The translations under genes and the position numbers were made by a program. Shown here one piece after another: positions 22,131 to 34,720 of a stretch of DNA of 64,000 nucleotides (position 1 is the first letter of the stretch; the number at the start of each line of letters is the position of its first letter). The DNA comes from Hormiphora californensis (lineage: Eukaryota; Ctenophora; Tentaculata; Cydippida; Pleurobrachiidae). Where the stretch lies: assembly GCA_020137815.1 (NCBI GenBank), contig CM035361.1, positions 2,660,662 through 2,724,661 on the forward strand, in the 5' to 3' direction. The notes below the pieces were generated by a model. It made no database searches. It worked only from the letters and a program-made list of their open reading frames with translations, and was not told where the DNA came from.

Positions 22131-22383
22131 TTTTGGTACGTCAGGGTTCCCACGGGAAGGTCTAACTTGATATTCATACCCCCACCCTAACCAAAAACTT
22201 GAACCACACCTTTCAAGCTTTGAATTCTCGAGATGATTCTAGAAGCATTTCTATATAATATAGAAATGCTTCTAGAATCATCTCGAGAATTCAAAGCTTG
22301 AAAGGTGTGGTTCAAGGTTTTGGTTAGGGTGGGGTTATGAATATCAAGTTAGACCTTCCCGTGGGAACCCTGACGTACCAAAA
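22131..22383. repeat. 253-bp near-perfect palindrome
   Basis: Arms of about 125 bp meet at a few-base AT centre (about 22257). The outer ends are ttttggtacgtcaggg and its complement. It abuts the inverted minisatellite at 22384-22668, and the two may form one composite element. Confidence 0.9.
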
Positions 22384-22668
22384 GACAGGTTGTGGACAGG
22401 TTGAGGACAGGTTGAGGACACATTGAGGACACATTGAGGACACATTGAGGACACATTGAGGAACGGTTGCACATCAATCGTGGACACATTGAGGACACAT
22501 TGAGGACAGGTTGAGGACACATTGTGGACACATTGAGGACAGCCTGAGGACACATTGACCTGTCCTCAACCTGTCCACAACCTGTCCACAATGTGTCCTC
22601 AACCTGTCCTCAACCTGTCCACAACCTGTCCTCAATGTGTCCACAATGTGCCCGTAATGTGTCCTCAA
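22384..22668. repeat. 11-12-bp minisatellite in inverted arrangement
   Basis: Units 'gaggacacatt' and 'gaggacaggtt' run to about 22553, then the array continues as the reverse complement ('aacctgtcctc', 'aatgtgtcctc'). It ends cgttccgtaggcagtatgtc. The same end plus related units (aatgtgtcccgaacctgtcc) occur at 57160-57280, so this is a dispersed element carrying internal repeats. Confidence 0.8.
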
Positions 22669-23127
22669 ACGTTCCGTAGGCAGTATGTCATACTACCCCG
22701 ATTTTACTCCGATATAGTATATTGTTTGAATTTTTAAATTTACATATTAAGCGCATCAGTTCAAACTACAGGTGACATTTAAAGAAATACACGGTAATTC
22801 AGTACTGAATTCAAAACATATCTGAAACGAAAACGGCTAAAATCTATGTTGATAAAGGAGCAAAGTTAATTTGGAAGAGCAAAGTTTTTTCAAAGATAAC
22901 GAGCTGATGATATCAATTAATTTTATTTGAAACGATTGTTTTGAAAAACATGCTTTTCTCTTTGTGAACTGAAGTTCATGTATCAACTGCTTTAAGTAGT
23001 TTTCATTCCTGATTGGCTCCGGGAGTGCGGGAGTGATCGCAATGTAAAGTATAGTCCGTAATCTGCTATCTTGGTAAAGCCCATCATTAGCAAATATTAA
23101 AATGAACACGATATCCTTATTATAATA

Positions 23128-24356
23128 CAGTCGGACCCCGATTTACCGGGCACCGATTTGCCGGAACCCCGATTTACCGGGAGGATTTCTTTCCCCCGAT
23201 TTTTTTTGGAAAATTTTCCAAGTTTGGCCGGTTGCTAAACTTGCATTTGCAATTCGCTAGGTCTAATGGGGATCACGTATCGGTTCGTTTCGAACTGTCT
23301 AATTAGTGGCAGGACACGTGATAAGAGGGGGGAGACACACTGAGGTTGGTCGCGCGCGTTCAACTCTCAACCTCGCGATACACACTGAAGTTCGAAGTTC
23401 GAAGTTTCGCGGAAAAGTTCAAAGTTTCGCGAAAACCCATTTTCGGCTGAGAAATTATTTGTAAGATGCTAGTTTATTTACTGGTACATCTCTCGAGGTG
23501 TCCTTTATCAATACCGGGTCAATTTAACCGTTTTTAAAAAAATTGGTGAATTGGGACAACTGTGACCGGATTAGCCAAAAATTTAAAAAACGGTGAAATT
23601 GACTCAGTATGGATAAAGGACACCTCGAGAGATGTACCAGTAATTAATAAGTTAGCCTCTTACAAATGATTTCTCAGCCGAAAATGGGGTTTCGCGAAAC
23701 TTCGAACTTCGAACTTCAGTGTGTGTCGCGAGGTTGAGATTTGAACGAGCGCGCCCAACTTCAGTGTGTCTCCCGCCAGATGCACCGATTCGAAACACGA
23801 TTCGAACGTGGCTGGTATACCTTAGAAAAATTTCATTTTTTTTGCAAAATTTTACAGAATCATTGTCAATGCTTTGATCGATGCTCCCCGTAAATTTTCA
23901 GAGAAAAAGTTATTTTGAAATTTTGATACTTCCTCACCCCGCTTAGGGTGCCCAGATTCGACATGGTATCACGTATCGGTCCGTTTCGAACCGTCTAATT
24001 AGCGGCAGGGCACGTGATAAGATGCACCGATTCGAAACACGATTCGAACGTGGCTGGTCATGGTATACCTTAAGTTAACTAAAAAATTGTAAAAATTTTT
24101 ACAAAAGTTAACTAAAAAATTGTAAAAATTTTTACAATTTTTTTTGAATTTTTTAAATTTTCTATTTCTAATGACAGAAGCAATGATCATATTGTCATCA
24201 ATAAATGTATACTACAGTTAGAGGTGTCTTGGTATAGAATTTTGGACAAAAGTAGGATTTATGGGTCAAATATGCTCTACCCCGATATACCGGGCACCCC
24301 GATTTACCGGGCAAAATGGCTTCCCCCGAGGATCCCGGTAAATCGGGGTCCGACTG
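23128..24356. mobile_element. 1.2-kb CAGTCGGACC element, non-autonomous
   Basis: Flanked by TA, with ends CAGTCGGACCCCGATTTACC and complement, and two extra subterminal copies of the 'ccccgatttaccggg' motif. Inside, a module 'gatcacgtatcggttcgttt' (about 23270) occurs again near 23968, and an inverted stretch of 'ttcgaagtttcgcg' type surrounds the centre. There is no transposase frame. It shares ends and internal modules with the element at 57392-58225. Confidence 0.85.
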
Positions 24357-24692
24357 TATCTGATGAATTCAGAACATTCAGAACAATTCAGTCATTCAGA
24401 ATTTTCAGAATAACATCTGTTGCATATTTGCAGTTTGGTCGTTGCAACTTGCATCATCGTTATTTCACAATCTTATTTTACATCTTTCGGATGACAATCA
24501 CATATTGTAATGATTATCATTATGTTTTGTGGCTTAGACAATGGCTAGGGTGTAGTATTCGACTTTTCGAAACAATAGAAATGATCTACATACAGCTGTG
24601 TATAGTAATATAAATATGCAAAAGATATTCCATGATATATAAAGTACTCCCCAAACTACTATGTCCCTCACTCGGGTTTTGTGAAATTTCCC

Positions 24693-24817
24693 ACGGTCAT
24701 AATTCCACTCCCTGATGAGATAAAGACTTGAAATTTGTTTTGTAGGAAGAACTCGACATGATCTCCTCACAAAACAAATTTCAAGTCTCTATCTCATCAG
24801 GGGGTGGAGCTATGGCC
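24693..24817. mobile_element. inverted-repeat MITE
   Basis: Arms 'ccctgatgagataaagactt...' and 'tctatctcatcaggg' pair over about 45 bp around a 20-base loop, with weaker pairing outside (ggtcataattcca / tggagctatggcc). Non-coding. Confidence 0.7.
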
Positions 24818-25217
24818 GTCTAAAATCTGTCAATCTCGCTACTTCATAAGCTATAAGAACCCAACGTTCTCAATATAGTAACAACGGCTGATACAAAGCA
24901 CAAGTAAGTAGTCAACCAATTTCAAATTTCCTGGGATCTTGCTTCATCATCACTAGGTACCTATACTACCATGATGGATTCCGCTAAAAATGTACATGTT
25001 TTTTTTGATGCCCAAATCAAACGCCTAGACATTACCGAGAGGGTCTACACAGAGAGGGTTTGCCATGGTGACAGATCTCATCTAGCAACCTCGATGACAA
25101 CCCCAAGTACCTGATGTTCAGAGGGAGGGAGGGGTTGCCATAGTAATAAATATCATGTCACCATGGCAACCATCTGCAAGTACCTGATGTTCAGAGGGAG
25201 GGAGGGGTCCAACTATT
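24818..25217. other. spacer with two near-identical short repeats
   Basis: The segment 'gtacctgatgttcagaggga' occurs at about 25108 and 25180, each after a related 'gttgccatag/ccatggcaac' hairpin half. No exon is convincing. Confidence 0.5.
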
Positions 25218-25523
25218 TTATAAAGTGCTGGCCGGTACAGTGGGATCACCGCCACCAGTATACTCATCACTGCAAAGAAGGAGTATAATTAGTAAACCAT
25301 GCTTTTGTCATATTTGTATAACTACTTAATTTGGCAGCAATTAGGGTTATTAATTAAAGAACAATCAATAATTTTAGTTGGAAAGCTAAAAGGCCAGCCA
25401 CGTGGGGGATTTAATCGTGTATATAATCACCTTTGGTAAAGTTCTTTCTCCCTTTCAGTAGGAGCACAGCGCTAGTTTCACATCTCCAGGCGGAATGAAG
25501 CCCTCAGCGAACATGAGTTCAAC
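25218..25523 (-). CDS. two weak candidate terminal exons, unknown gene
   Basis: On the minus strand, 25455-25523 follows an acceptor (tgtttcag) and reads VELMFAEGFIPPGDVKLALC to a stop. Segment 25218-25269 follows another acceptor (cttctttgcag) and reads DEYTGGGDPTVPASTL to a stop. Both look protein-like, and they could be alternative last exons of one gene. No upstream partner exons can be seen, since higher coordinates hold inverted-repeat elements. Chance open frames this short are common. Confidence 0.25.
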
Positions 25524-25800
25524 CTGAAACAGCATTAGTAGTTTGTAATGCCATTATATAAATAATTAGTAGTTTGTAGTGCCATTAGTAATTAGTAATG
25601 CTATTATATAAATACTGTAATGCCATTAGTAATGGAGAATAAAGATCGGTTGATTGTTTATTAGCCGCATATCAGTGAGGAAGTTTAGTGATATGCTGTG
25701 TATCGAAATTAATAGCGTTCTTCTACAATAAAACCCCGTCTACTCATTTTGTCCAGCCGGAAGGAGAAAACTAAACTTCCTCGCCAACCCCATTACACGG

Positions 25801-26034
25801 GGGATTACGGGGGCTCGAATAGATTGCCCGTATAGATCGCCCGTACCAGTCGCCCGTACATTTGCTTTGCGCATTACGTTTCATCGCACTTTCTCCACAA
25901 ATAAGGTACATGCGCGTTACGCGCATGTGTTTTGTTGTGATGAAAGTGTGGTGAAACGTAATGCGCAAAGCAAATGTACGGGCGACTGGTACGGGCGACT
26001 GGTACGGGCGTCTCATCCGGGCCCCCGTAATCCG
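25801..26034. mobile_element. 234-bp inverted-repeat element
   Basis: Ends cggattacgggggc-type with long arms (gcccgtaccagtcgcccgta, then catttgctttgcgcattacg) pairing around a cgcgttacgcg centre. It is palindromic throughout and non-coding. Confidence 0.8.
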
Positions 26035-26103
26035 CTGCCTTAGTAATGTAATGCAAATAGTAATGTAAATGTTACATAATTGGTAACGTAATGCCATTAT
26101 AGG

Positions 26104-26345
26104 GGTGATTCAAAAAGGACGTCCAGGGGTAGGCTGCCGTTTCCGAGTAGAATGTAGTAAGTCCAAAAATATCATTTCGAGATAATGGCGTTTAAAGTTT
26201 CTTGATATATGATGGTGTAAAATGTAGTAAGTCCCTGAATGACACACAGACGCGTAAAATGTAGCAAGTCCAACCTTGATTTGGGACTTACTACATTCTA
26301 CTCCGAAATAAAATTTGAACGGACTTACTACATTTTGTGTGTCTG
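26104..26345. repeat. repeats of 'gtagaatgtagtaagtcc'
   Basis: The motif occurs three times forward (about 26146, 26218, 26255) and twice inverted (about 26283, 26320), which gives a fold-back structure. No coding content. Confidence 0.6.
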
Positions 26346-26454
26346 TGTGTTTAAAAGAATGTTACACACGCACAGACAACACGTTTATGGTATCCCGAGT
26401 GTCCGACCTTGTAGGAAATTATATTTTTCAGATGAACTGATGAAACTCAAAGTT

Positions 26455-26687
<233 letters not shown>

Positions 26688-26768
26688 AGTGATATCCGTC
26701 ATCACAATTCCCGGTTCACCGACTCGTAATTTTGGCTCCTAGTGTAATTAATAATTATACGCGGTATC

Positions 26769-26940
26769 GGTAAAAAGGACGTTTACCCGTATCGTGGCAC
26801 TATAACACGAATCAGCGTTGCTAATCATCTCGAATCATCACCCCGAATCGAGGTCCTCTCTCGATTAGCAGTCTCGTATTCTCGCTACCTAATTGTATCA
26901 CATAGCGAGAATAATGATACGAAAGAACGTCCTTTTTACC
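26769..26940. mobile_element. GGTAAAAAGGACGTT MITE, copy 1
   Basis: 172 bp with inverted ends ggtaaaaaggacgtt / aacgtcctttttacc. The interior has gaatcagcgttgctaatcat and tcgattagcagtctcg, themselves partly complementary. Confidence 0.85.
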
Positions 26941-27688
26941 ACTTGGGAACTGTTGAATGTTTTATCATGTGTGATGGGAATTAGTGAATCGAGATATTAA
27001 CGACGTAACCGAAGTGAATCATACTGATAAAGGTATGGGGATAGCGACTCGATTAGTCGTTGGCTCCAATGCAACCTATTCTCGCTCCGCGAAGAATAGG
27101 CTCCCGGCCCGTGGACAGCAAGAACTCACGTGCGCGCGATGTAAAGCACGTTTTTCAGCAAATCCCGCGCGACAGACTGTTTTGGGAGACCTTTTTAGCT
27201 GACCTAGCACTACTCAAACGTCAATTACCGCCTCATTTCGCATCGTGATGAATCGGCGGGTATTTTCCCATGCTCACAGGGCCATGACGATTCTCCCAGT
27301 ACCCGCAGATTGTCCCAGGACCGAGTAGGAGCTTGCAGCCAGGTCTTTAAAGAATTGCCCATGTTTAGAGTCAATTTTGACCCACTACTTCTCAAATGCT
27401 GATACTCGCGGGTATTTTCCGTAAAACTAGAGACAATTACCTGCCAGGAGCAACAAACGAGATGTAAATCGGTTCAGTAGTTCCTTGCAGCCAGGTCTTT
27501 GAAAAAGTTTGCTCTAAAATCAATAACGGGCCGGAGGCCTAGATGTGAGATCGATCTCGGTCGCTGCGCGACCTCGATCTCACTCAGGCATCAATGTGGC
27601 CAAGATTAGTCGTGTATCATCGCCGCTAAGCAACAGCCCCGATTCGCAATCTTGTCTCCTTACGCATTGAAGAAGAAATAGCTGTATC

Positions 27689-28160
27689 GGTAAAAAGGAC
27701 GTTTACCCGTATTGTGGCACTACACGAATCAGTGTTGTTAATCATCTCGAATCATAACCCCGAACCAAGGTCCTCTCTCGATTAGCAGTCTCGCTAGCTT
27801 GCATTATATACCTTACGCATCGAAAGAGAAATAGCTGTATCGGTAAAAAGGACGTTTACCCGTATTGTGGCACTACACGAATCAGCGTTGCTAATCATCT
27901 CGAATCATCACCCCGAACCAAGGTCCTCTCTCGATTAGCAGTCTCGCTAGCTTGCATTAGATACCTTACGCATCGAAGGAGAAATAGCTGTATCGGTAAA
28001 AAGGACGTTTACTCGTATCGTGGCACTACACGAATCAGTGTTGCTAATCATCTCGAATCATCACCCCGAACCGAGGTCCTCTCTCGATTAGCAGTCTCGT
28101 ATTCTCGCTATCTTGTATCACATAGCGAGAAAAATGATACGAAAGGATGTCCTTTTTACC
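27689..28160. mobile_element. GGTAAAAAGGACGTT MITE, three tandem partial units
   Basis: The 5' part of the element is repeated three times (starts 27689, about 27841, about 27996; period about 153-155 bp) and only the last unit has the 3' end (ends 28160). This reads as tandem amplification of an element lacking its second terminus. Confidence 0.8.
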
Positions 28161-28228
28161 TATCAACCCATAAAAGTGCAAATGTTGTCAGTTTTAACAC
28201 ATGATAACACATTCAACAGTCCCCTAGT

Positions 28229-28403
28229 GGTAAAAAGGACGTTCTTTCGTATCATTTTTCTCGGTATTCAATATTACAAGGTAGCGAGAATACGTGACTG
28301 CTAATCGAGAGAGGATCCCGGTTCGGGGTGATGATTCGAGAATCGAGATGATTAGCAACGCTGATTCGTGTAGTGCCACGATACGAGTAAACGTCCTTTT
28401 TCC
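28229..28403. mobile_element. GGTAAAAAGGACGTT MITE, inverted copy
   Basis: The same element in the opposite orientation, ending just before the N gap. The inverted neighbour at 28160 could explain why assembly stopped here. Confidence 0.8.
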
Positions 28404-28415
28404 CGTACGCTAATT

Positions 28416-28515
28416 NNNNNNNNNNNNNNNNNNNNNNNNNNNNNNNNNNNNNNNNNNNNNNNNNNNNNNNNNNNNNNNNNNNNNNNNNNNNNNNNNNNNN
28501 NNNNNNNNNNNNNNN
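28416..28515. other. assembly gap (100 N)
   Basis: Exactly 100 Ns, a usual placeholder for a gap of unknown size. Confidence 0.99.
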
Positions 28516-31500
28516 CCAAAAAAAGCTGCTTTCCGGGGATAACCAGAAAAAATGAAGATGCTTGGGAAATGAACAAGCTTAATATTCGGAGAAATCCTTT
28601 TTCTCCAAAAATTACCAACAAAATTCCCCTCCAAGTATGACTTTAAAACTGCAATAAAATCACAGACTCTAAAGTATTTTCAACTTTAAAACCGTGCCTG
28701 GAAACCAAAGAATCTTCAAACGGTGCAAAAAACGATTGGGCCAAGAACGGTTTTTTGCAAAGTAAAGGGAGATTTTGGACACGTAAAATCTGCGGGTCTC
28801 AAGCCCCTTTTCTATTTTTCTATTCTTCCCAAGATGGTGGGAGGGCTATTGGGTTACCCATGGCCCCTTTTAAAAACTCTATTTTTCCGCGGGCTATTTA
28901 AAAAGGGCAGAAACGTTTTAAAGAATTTTTGAACAGTGAGGTGTAAAACGTGAAAATTTTTGAAAAGGCTGCCCTGCAGGATAAAAAGGCCCCGATACAA
29001 ATTTTTATTTCTTTCTCTCTCTCCCCCTCTCTCCTCTTTTTTTCCCCCCAAAACCCCCTTTTATCCCCCCCCCCCATTTTTTTTGTGCCTCCCTTTTTCA
29101 TCCCCCCCCCTCTATCGGTTTAAAAACTTTTCCCCATTGATGCTGTTTAACAAATTTTCCCTTGAGCACTAAAAAAAAGCCCCGTTTTTTTTTAAAAAAA
29201 TAAAGATGGGGTTTTTGCCCTTTTTCGAAACTAAACCGATTTATCCATTGAGCAATTTTTAATGATGGGATCCTCAGGCATGTTCAAACAATATATAACC
29301 ATTAAAGGCTCCAAAACAAGGGTTTTAAATGGGAGGGTTTTTTTTTATAGGGAAAATTTTGGTACCGGGAAAGGGGTTTTTGGTTTTCCATGGGGAAGGC
29401 TTGGTACCAGGAGGGGGGTTTTTGGTTCCATGGGAGGGCTTTGGACCATAACTTTTACCCAGGAAAGGGTTTTGGTTCAGGGGAAGGGTTTTTTTTTTCC
29501 TTGGGAGGGGGGTTTTTGGTATCCATGGAGAGGCTTTTTGGTTCCAGGGGAGAGGGTTTGACCCAGGGGGGGGGTTTTGGTACCCCCTGGAGAGGGCTTT
29601 GGTATCCATGGAGAGGGCTTTGGTATCCATGGAGAGGGCTTTGGTATCCATGGAGAGGGCTTTGGTATCCATGGAGAGGGCTTTGGTATCCATGGAGAGG
29701 GCTTTGGTATCCATGGAGAGGGCTTTGGTATCCATGGAGAGGGTTTTGGACCATGGAAGGGCTTTTTTTTTTTGGGGGGGGTTTTTTTTTTCCCCAAACT
29801 TTTGGAAATCCAGAAGGGTTTTTTGGTATCCCATGGAGGGCTTTGGATCCAGAGAGGGTTGGGATCCATTAAAGGGGGTTTTTTTGGGAAAGGAAGGGTT
29901 TGGTATCCTTAGAGGGGTTTTGGTACCATGGAGGGGGCCCCTTTTTTGGGACCCATGGGAGGGCTTTGGTATCCACGGAGAGGGAGTTGTTGGTATCTCA
30001 ATTTAGAGCTAGAAAGGGGGTGGGGCACGTTGTATACACCATAAGTTGAGTCAGTCATCACGCCTTGTAGGGGGCCCCTGACCCAGAGAATTCTCCACAC
30101 AATACAACCCCACACACACCCCTTTCTTTCTTTTTTTTATCCCCTCCACTTTACTGAAAAGCTTTCTTCGTTCCCCTCCCCTTTCGTCTTTATCCCCCTT
30201 TCTCTCTCTCCTTCTCTCTCTCTCTCTTCCCTCCGCCCTTTCTCTCACTTTCCTCTACCGAAAAACCCCTTCTACTATTTTTTTCGATCCCCTCTTTCCC
30301 CTTCTTCCTTTCTTTACATCTCATATTCTCCAACTAATTTTAAAACCACCGTCTAAAAATTTTTTAGTCAGCTTTTATATATTGAATATATGCGATGATG
30401 CCTCATGCTGATCCCTAATAAAATTTCCCTTTCGGCAAATTTGGGAAATTTGGACCCTATAATTTTAGTGAAAAATTCAAAAAAAATGACAAAATTACCC
30501 ACCACGCAAAATAATTGGTAGGCCACGGGAAAAAATTTGTCAGAGCATTGGTCTTTCCCTATATTCTCATTTCTTTCAAAATAAGGTCTGACTTTGCGAG
30601 AACGGTGGCAGAGTTTTGGCCTGACGGGGAAAACGGAGTGCCATGAGTGAAAGACTAGCCAGTTTAGCCTGTCTGAATGGTCTGTTTTTTTTCTTCTTGA
30701 TTTCTGCCAAGGTTTCTCAGTATATTATTTTGAATGTTTCCTGCTGTTATTAGCCTGTAAACGGACAAAGTTCATCAGTCGTTCAGCCGGTTGCAACCGT
30801 CATATTTTACCAAAATACCCCCCTTCCGTTTAATTTGATTGTCTGATTATTTGGTGTTATTGGTGTACACTCCTTTGTGACAACCTATATTATTTACCTA
30901 ATACAGTCGGACCCTAGGATTTAACGGCAGGATAATCTTAAAAAATATAATATAAACATTTGATCCCTTTTTTAAGTTAAATTTTTAACAAAAAAAAAAT
31001 TCCTTGGGGGCCCGACTGTTACCTATACTGGAAAAATATTGCACAAAAAAGTACCTTTTTTTCTTAAATTTCCTTTTGGGGTTTTTTTTTTAAAATTATT
31101 CCCCCCTAATCCGAAGGGGGGGTTTTTAACAAACCCCCGGGCCCCCTTTTGTGCGGCGGTTTGAGGGAAAAATTTCAATTCTTGATTTGTTTCTCGTCCA
31201 AAATCCATAAATCGGGGTCTGACTGCATACCTTTTATTTATTATTTAATTGTTTTGTCTGGGGCCGGGAAAAAGGGTCGAGCAAGAGTCAAGACAAACCT
31301 TTTTTTAGTATGAAATTTTGATTATTTTTTTGACTATCCCACTCCCTTATGCAGAGTTCCCCTTTTTAAAAAATTATAAGATCTCTTTTCCAACTATGCG
31401 CGCATTTTTGGTCAGCCTTTTTTAAACACTACCGAATTTTCCATTTGTCGTTTTTTTTTTTTTTTTTTTTTTGCCCCGTACCCCCCCCCCCCCCCCTCTT

Positions 31501-31530
31501 TTTAAAAGGGGGGGGGGGGGGGGGGGGGAA

Positions 31531-31562
<32 letters not shown>

Positions 31563-32590
31563 GGGGGGGTTTTTTTAAAAAAAAACCCCCCCGGGAAAAA
31601 TTTTTTTTTTTTTCCCTTTTTTATTTGAAGGGAAAAGAGATTTTTAAAAAGCTGTACGGTGATTTTGCGGGAGGGGAATTGAAAAATTTTTGAAACAAAT
31701 TTTTTGTGGATTAAAATAATGTCCAAAATTTTAAGGGGGTTTTTACTTAAAAAAAACCCTCTTTCCCTTTTTTCTCACTTTTTTTTTATTTCTTTTTCAT
31801 TTTTCGTCCGGTTTTTTCCATCCATTTTCTTTTCCAAAACCCTTTCCCCAGTTCCCCCTCTCCTTCTAAAACTATAGGGGCTACCCCCACAAAAAACCCT
31901 CCGGCTTCTAATAAGCTAAGAAAAGGGCTTCTTAGAAATTCGTTCTGAGGGGATATGTCTACTATTAGATCTATAACTGTCCAATTTAGGCGCACAAACA
32001 CTTGGTCCCCTTCAAAATTCTAAAAAACGTACCGGTTTTATTTTATGGGGGTCGTAAATTTTTGTAGTAAATTATTACACTCGTTTTGAAGAGGCTCATG
32101 CTCACAAAATGATCAAAAATCCCTCCCTTTGGCTCGATAAAAAGGGGTCCCCTTTAATGTAAATGTGGTAATAGGGGGGTAAAATGTCCATATATATATC
32201 TGTCCCCGGGTCATTTTTCCCATATAAAAATGGGAGTAATTCGGAGCTAGCTCTAAGCTTGAAGACAATTTTGTCGGCCCAAAAAACGACAAATTTGTCT
32301 TCATAAATTATTATTGCGAGGACGTCTTGATCTCATTTACTTTAGGAGGATCTGACAGGTTATTTTTTTTTTTTTTTTTTTTTTTTTTGGCCCCCCTTTT
32401 TTTTCCCCCTTTTTCCCCCCTTTCCTTTTTTTTTTCCTTTTTCTCTCTTTTTTTTTTCCCCCCTTTCTTTTTTTTTTCCCCCCTCTCTCTCCCCTCTCCC
32501 CTCTTTTCTCTCTCTCTCTTCTCCCCCCCCCCTCTCTCTCTTCTCCCCATCTTATGTGCCCCGGGTTTTTCAAATATTTTGTATGTGCGG
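28516..32590. other. low-confidence sequence after the gap
   Basis: Dominated by stretched homopolymers (for example runs of G, A and T of 10-25 at 31455-31615 and 32360-32480). A remnant of the CAGTCGGACC family is at about 30904-31018 and another end near 31207-31226. Local composition swings base by base in a way unlike the rest of the window. I find no dependable gene. Frames here are artefacts. Confidence 0.7.
29590..29750. repeat. 21-bp tandem repeat
   Basis: About seven copies of 'tatccatggagagggctttg' in the poor-quality block. The regular unit suggests a real minisatellite, but copy number is not reliable here. Confidence 0.6.
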
Positions 32591-34036
32591 CTAGAAGTAT
32601 ATTAGTTTTAGATTGACAGTCCTAGAGCTCTACATATAGAGCTTCGTGCATTATTGTCCTATATAGAGCTTTGTGCATTGCATCAAAATAATTATCTCGC
32701 CGAGAGATCTACCTACTATTGTAACCTATGCCTATATTTTGAATCGTATAAATTCATGACTGGGCTTGTTGGGGCTCACACTTCCTCAACTTAAGACTGG
32801 ATAGAAGATCTACTTAAGAATGGTATATAGGGGAGGTTTTTTTATAAGTTTTTAAATAAAAAAGGAATCAGTCAACTAGGCATATGCCCCGTCATTGGAA
32901 GGGATTAAAACCTCATTTTCATCTTTGTTTTGGACTTTGGATAAAGACTTGATTCTGGAAGCAATGGAAGCAACCGGAATTCCGGAATCAAGTCTTTATC
33001 TGATCAGAAACTGGAGATATGATCTAACTACCACTGAGACCTGAGATCTCGGGTGATGGCTATTTCAGGGAAGTCTCTAAGAAAAAGCCAACAATAACCC
33101 TAAGACCTCAGGTATCAGGGTTAAATAGCCGTGACCTGAACCTGAGGTTCAGTCACAACTGTTTTCCCCATATGCTGCTGGGCGTAGATTTTGTTTTGCT
33201 AAAACTTGGGCGCGGTTAGGGAGGGTTGAGTAAGACAAAGCTTTTCTTCTCACTATATCGATATGACGTCTCTTTTTTGTATTTGATTTTGTTACAACTT
33301 TATCTCTGTATAGTATTTGATTTTGTTGCAGCTATATTGCAAGCTCTGCAATATGGTACTTGACTTTTTGTTGAGCCACACAGCTACGCAGAGAACTAAT
33401 AGGGCCATTAGTCATAGTGCTGCAGCAGTTTCAGCTCTATATAATAAACCCACGAACACATATTGTTCACAAGTGGTCGTAAGAGGGTGTTGCGTAATTC
33501 ATCGAGTTCTCACCTTTTTTGGGTCAAATATTTGAAGCTTGATGGGCCAGACAATATTATCCGCCTCAATGATCCAAGTTTAGTGGTAATGGGCGGCCTG
33601 TTGTGCACAATCATGACCTCATTTGGTAATCACACGTTATGCGATGGCCAATATATAACACTGGAAAGTACTCTGAGCGGTGTTGTAGTGTCAGTGTTGT
33701 AGGGTGTTGAGATTGATAATCATTCACAGCTGAGACAACATTACGTGATTGATCTTAAGTTTTATGGCCTCTGCAGAGCTCTGAAATCATCGACAGACAA
33801 GCTATATAACGTCGTTACCGTTCTGAGTTTGCTACGCTAGATTTAGATTACAATACATATCTCATACAAACACAATTAATGATATTTTTAGCTTTCGATT
33901 TTTCATCATTGAACCATGCAGTACGCTATACAGTTGGCCACATTAAGATACCTGAGTGAGATCGACGTCGCGCACGACTGAGATCGATCTCACATATAGC
34001 GAGAATAGGTTGCAATGGAGCCAAGCTATATGTAAT
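32591..34036. other. spacer with MITE and unplaced open frame
   Basis: Includes a fold-back stretch (gataaagacttgattctgga / tccggaatcaagtctttatc, about 32940-33001) and one copy of the AACAGTCGTG MITE family (about 33027-33168). At about 33535-33700 on the plus strand an open frame reads in part LDGPDNIIRLNDPSLVVMGG then LLCTIMTSFGNHTLCDGQY. It looks protein-like, but I recognise no family and cannot place splice partners. A spacer remains to 34036. Confidence 0.4.
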
Positions 34037-34720
34037 AGCCTATATAGTACATAACGTTCTGCACGCAGTGCAAGCGCGCCATATACGCTCTGCACTGCAG
34101 AGCGTATATGGAGGTGAAATGCACGACAGCGCAGCTGGAGTGCATTTCACACCTATATTGCACGAGTGAAACGAGTGCGATATAGGAGCGATTGCACATA
34201 CCGTGCAGGACGTTATTGAGTATATATTCCGCGAGAAAACACATGACAAGCAAAACAATCATAATTTTGGGTGATTACACACAGAGAGATGTGACAAAAC
34301 AAGGCACAAACTAAGCAAAAACACACAAAAAGATACTATGAGACACTACTACACCGGTTACACACAAGGGAGACAAGGTCTGATAGTTTGAAACAGTCAA
34401 AAGAAGAGAGAGATAAAGAGAGAGATGCGAGAGAGGGAGATTGGAATTCTTGGAAATAGCAAACAACAAAACGTGACAAGGGGATAATTAGTGAGAGAAA
34501 GAGGGAGAGTGAGTGTAATTTGACAGACTTTGTGTCGTGTAGTACCTTGTCAGTCATATTCTGTGTGTTTGTGTGTGAATAAGGTGTAAAAACACTTTTC
34601 TCACTTATATCCCGCTACCTCTATATCTGCACGCTCCCGCGGAAGCACAGTGCATATTTCAGCGTGCAAATGGTCGCGCACAGCGGGAGTGATATGTGCA
34701 CTCGCGGTATATATATATCC
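34037..34720. mobile_element. diverged relative of the 626-bp hairpin unit
   Basis: Starts tatatagtacataacg like the 20702 repeats, then shows the same order of features: hairpins (tatacgctctgcac/gtgcagagcgtata; gaaatgcac/gtgcatttc; ctatatTgcac/gtgcgatatag), then a half with acacacagagag and caaaacaagcacaaa-like sequence, ending near gcactcgcggtatata. The internal sequence has diverged, so it is a separate subfamily. Confidence 0.6.

Noticed and set aside
29325-30006. Repetitive 100-170-residue frames with GFGIHGE or PSPWIPK units
   Set aside because: They translate a 21-bp minisatellite in the low-quality block and are open in many frames on both strands.
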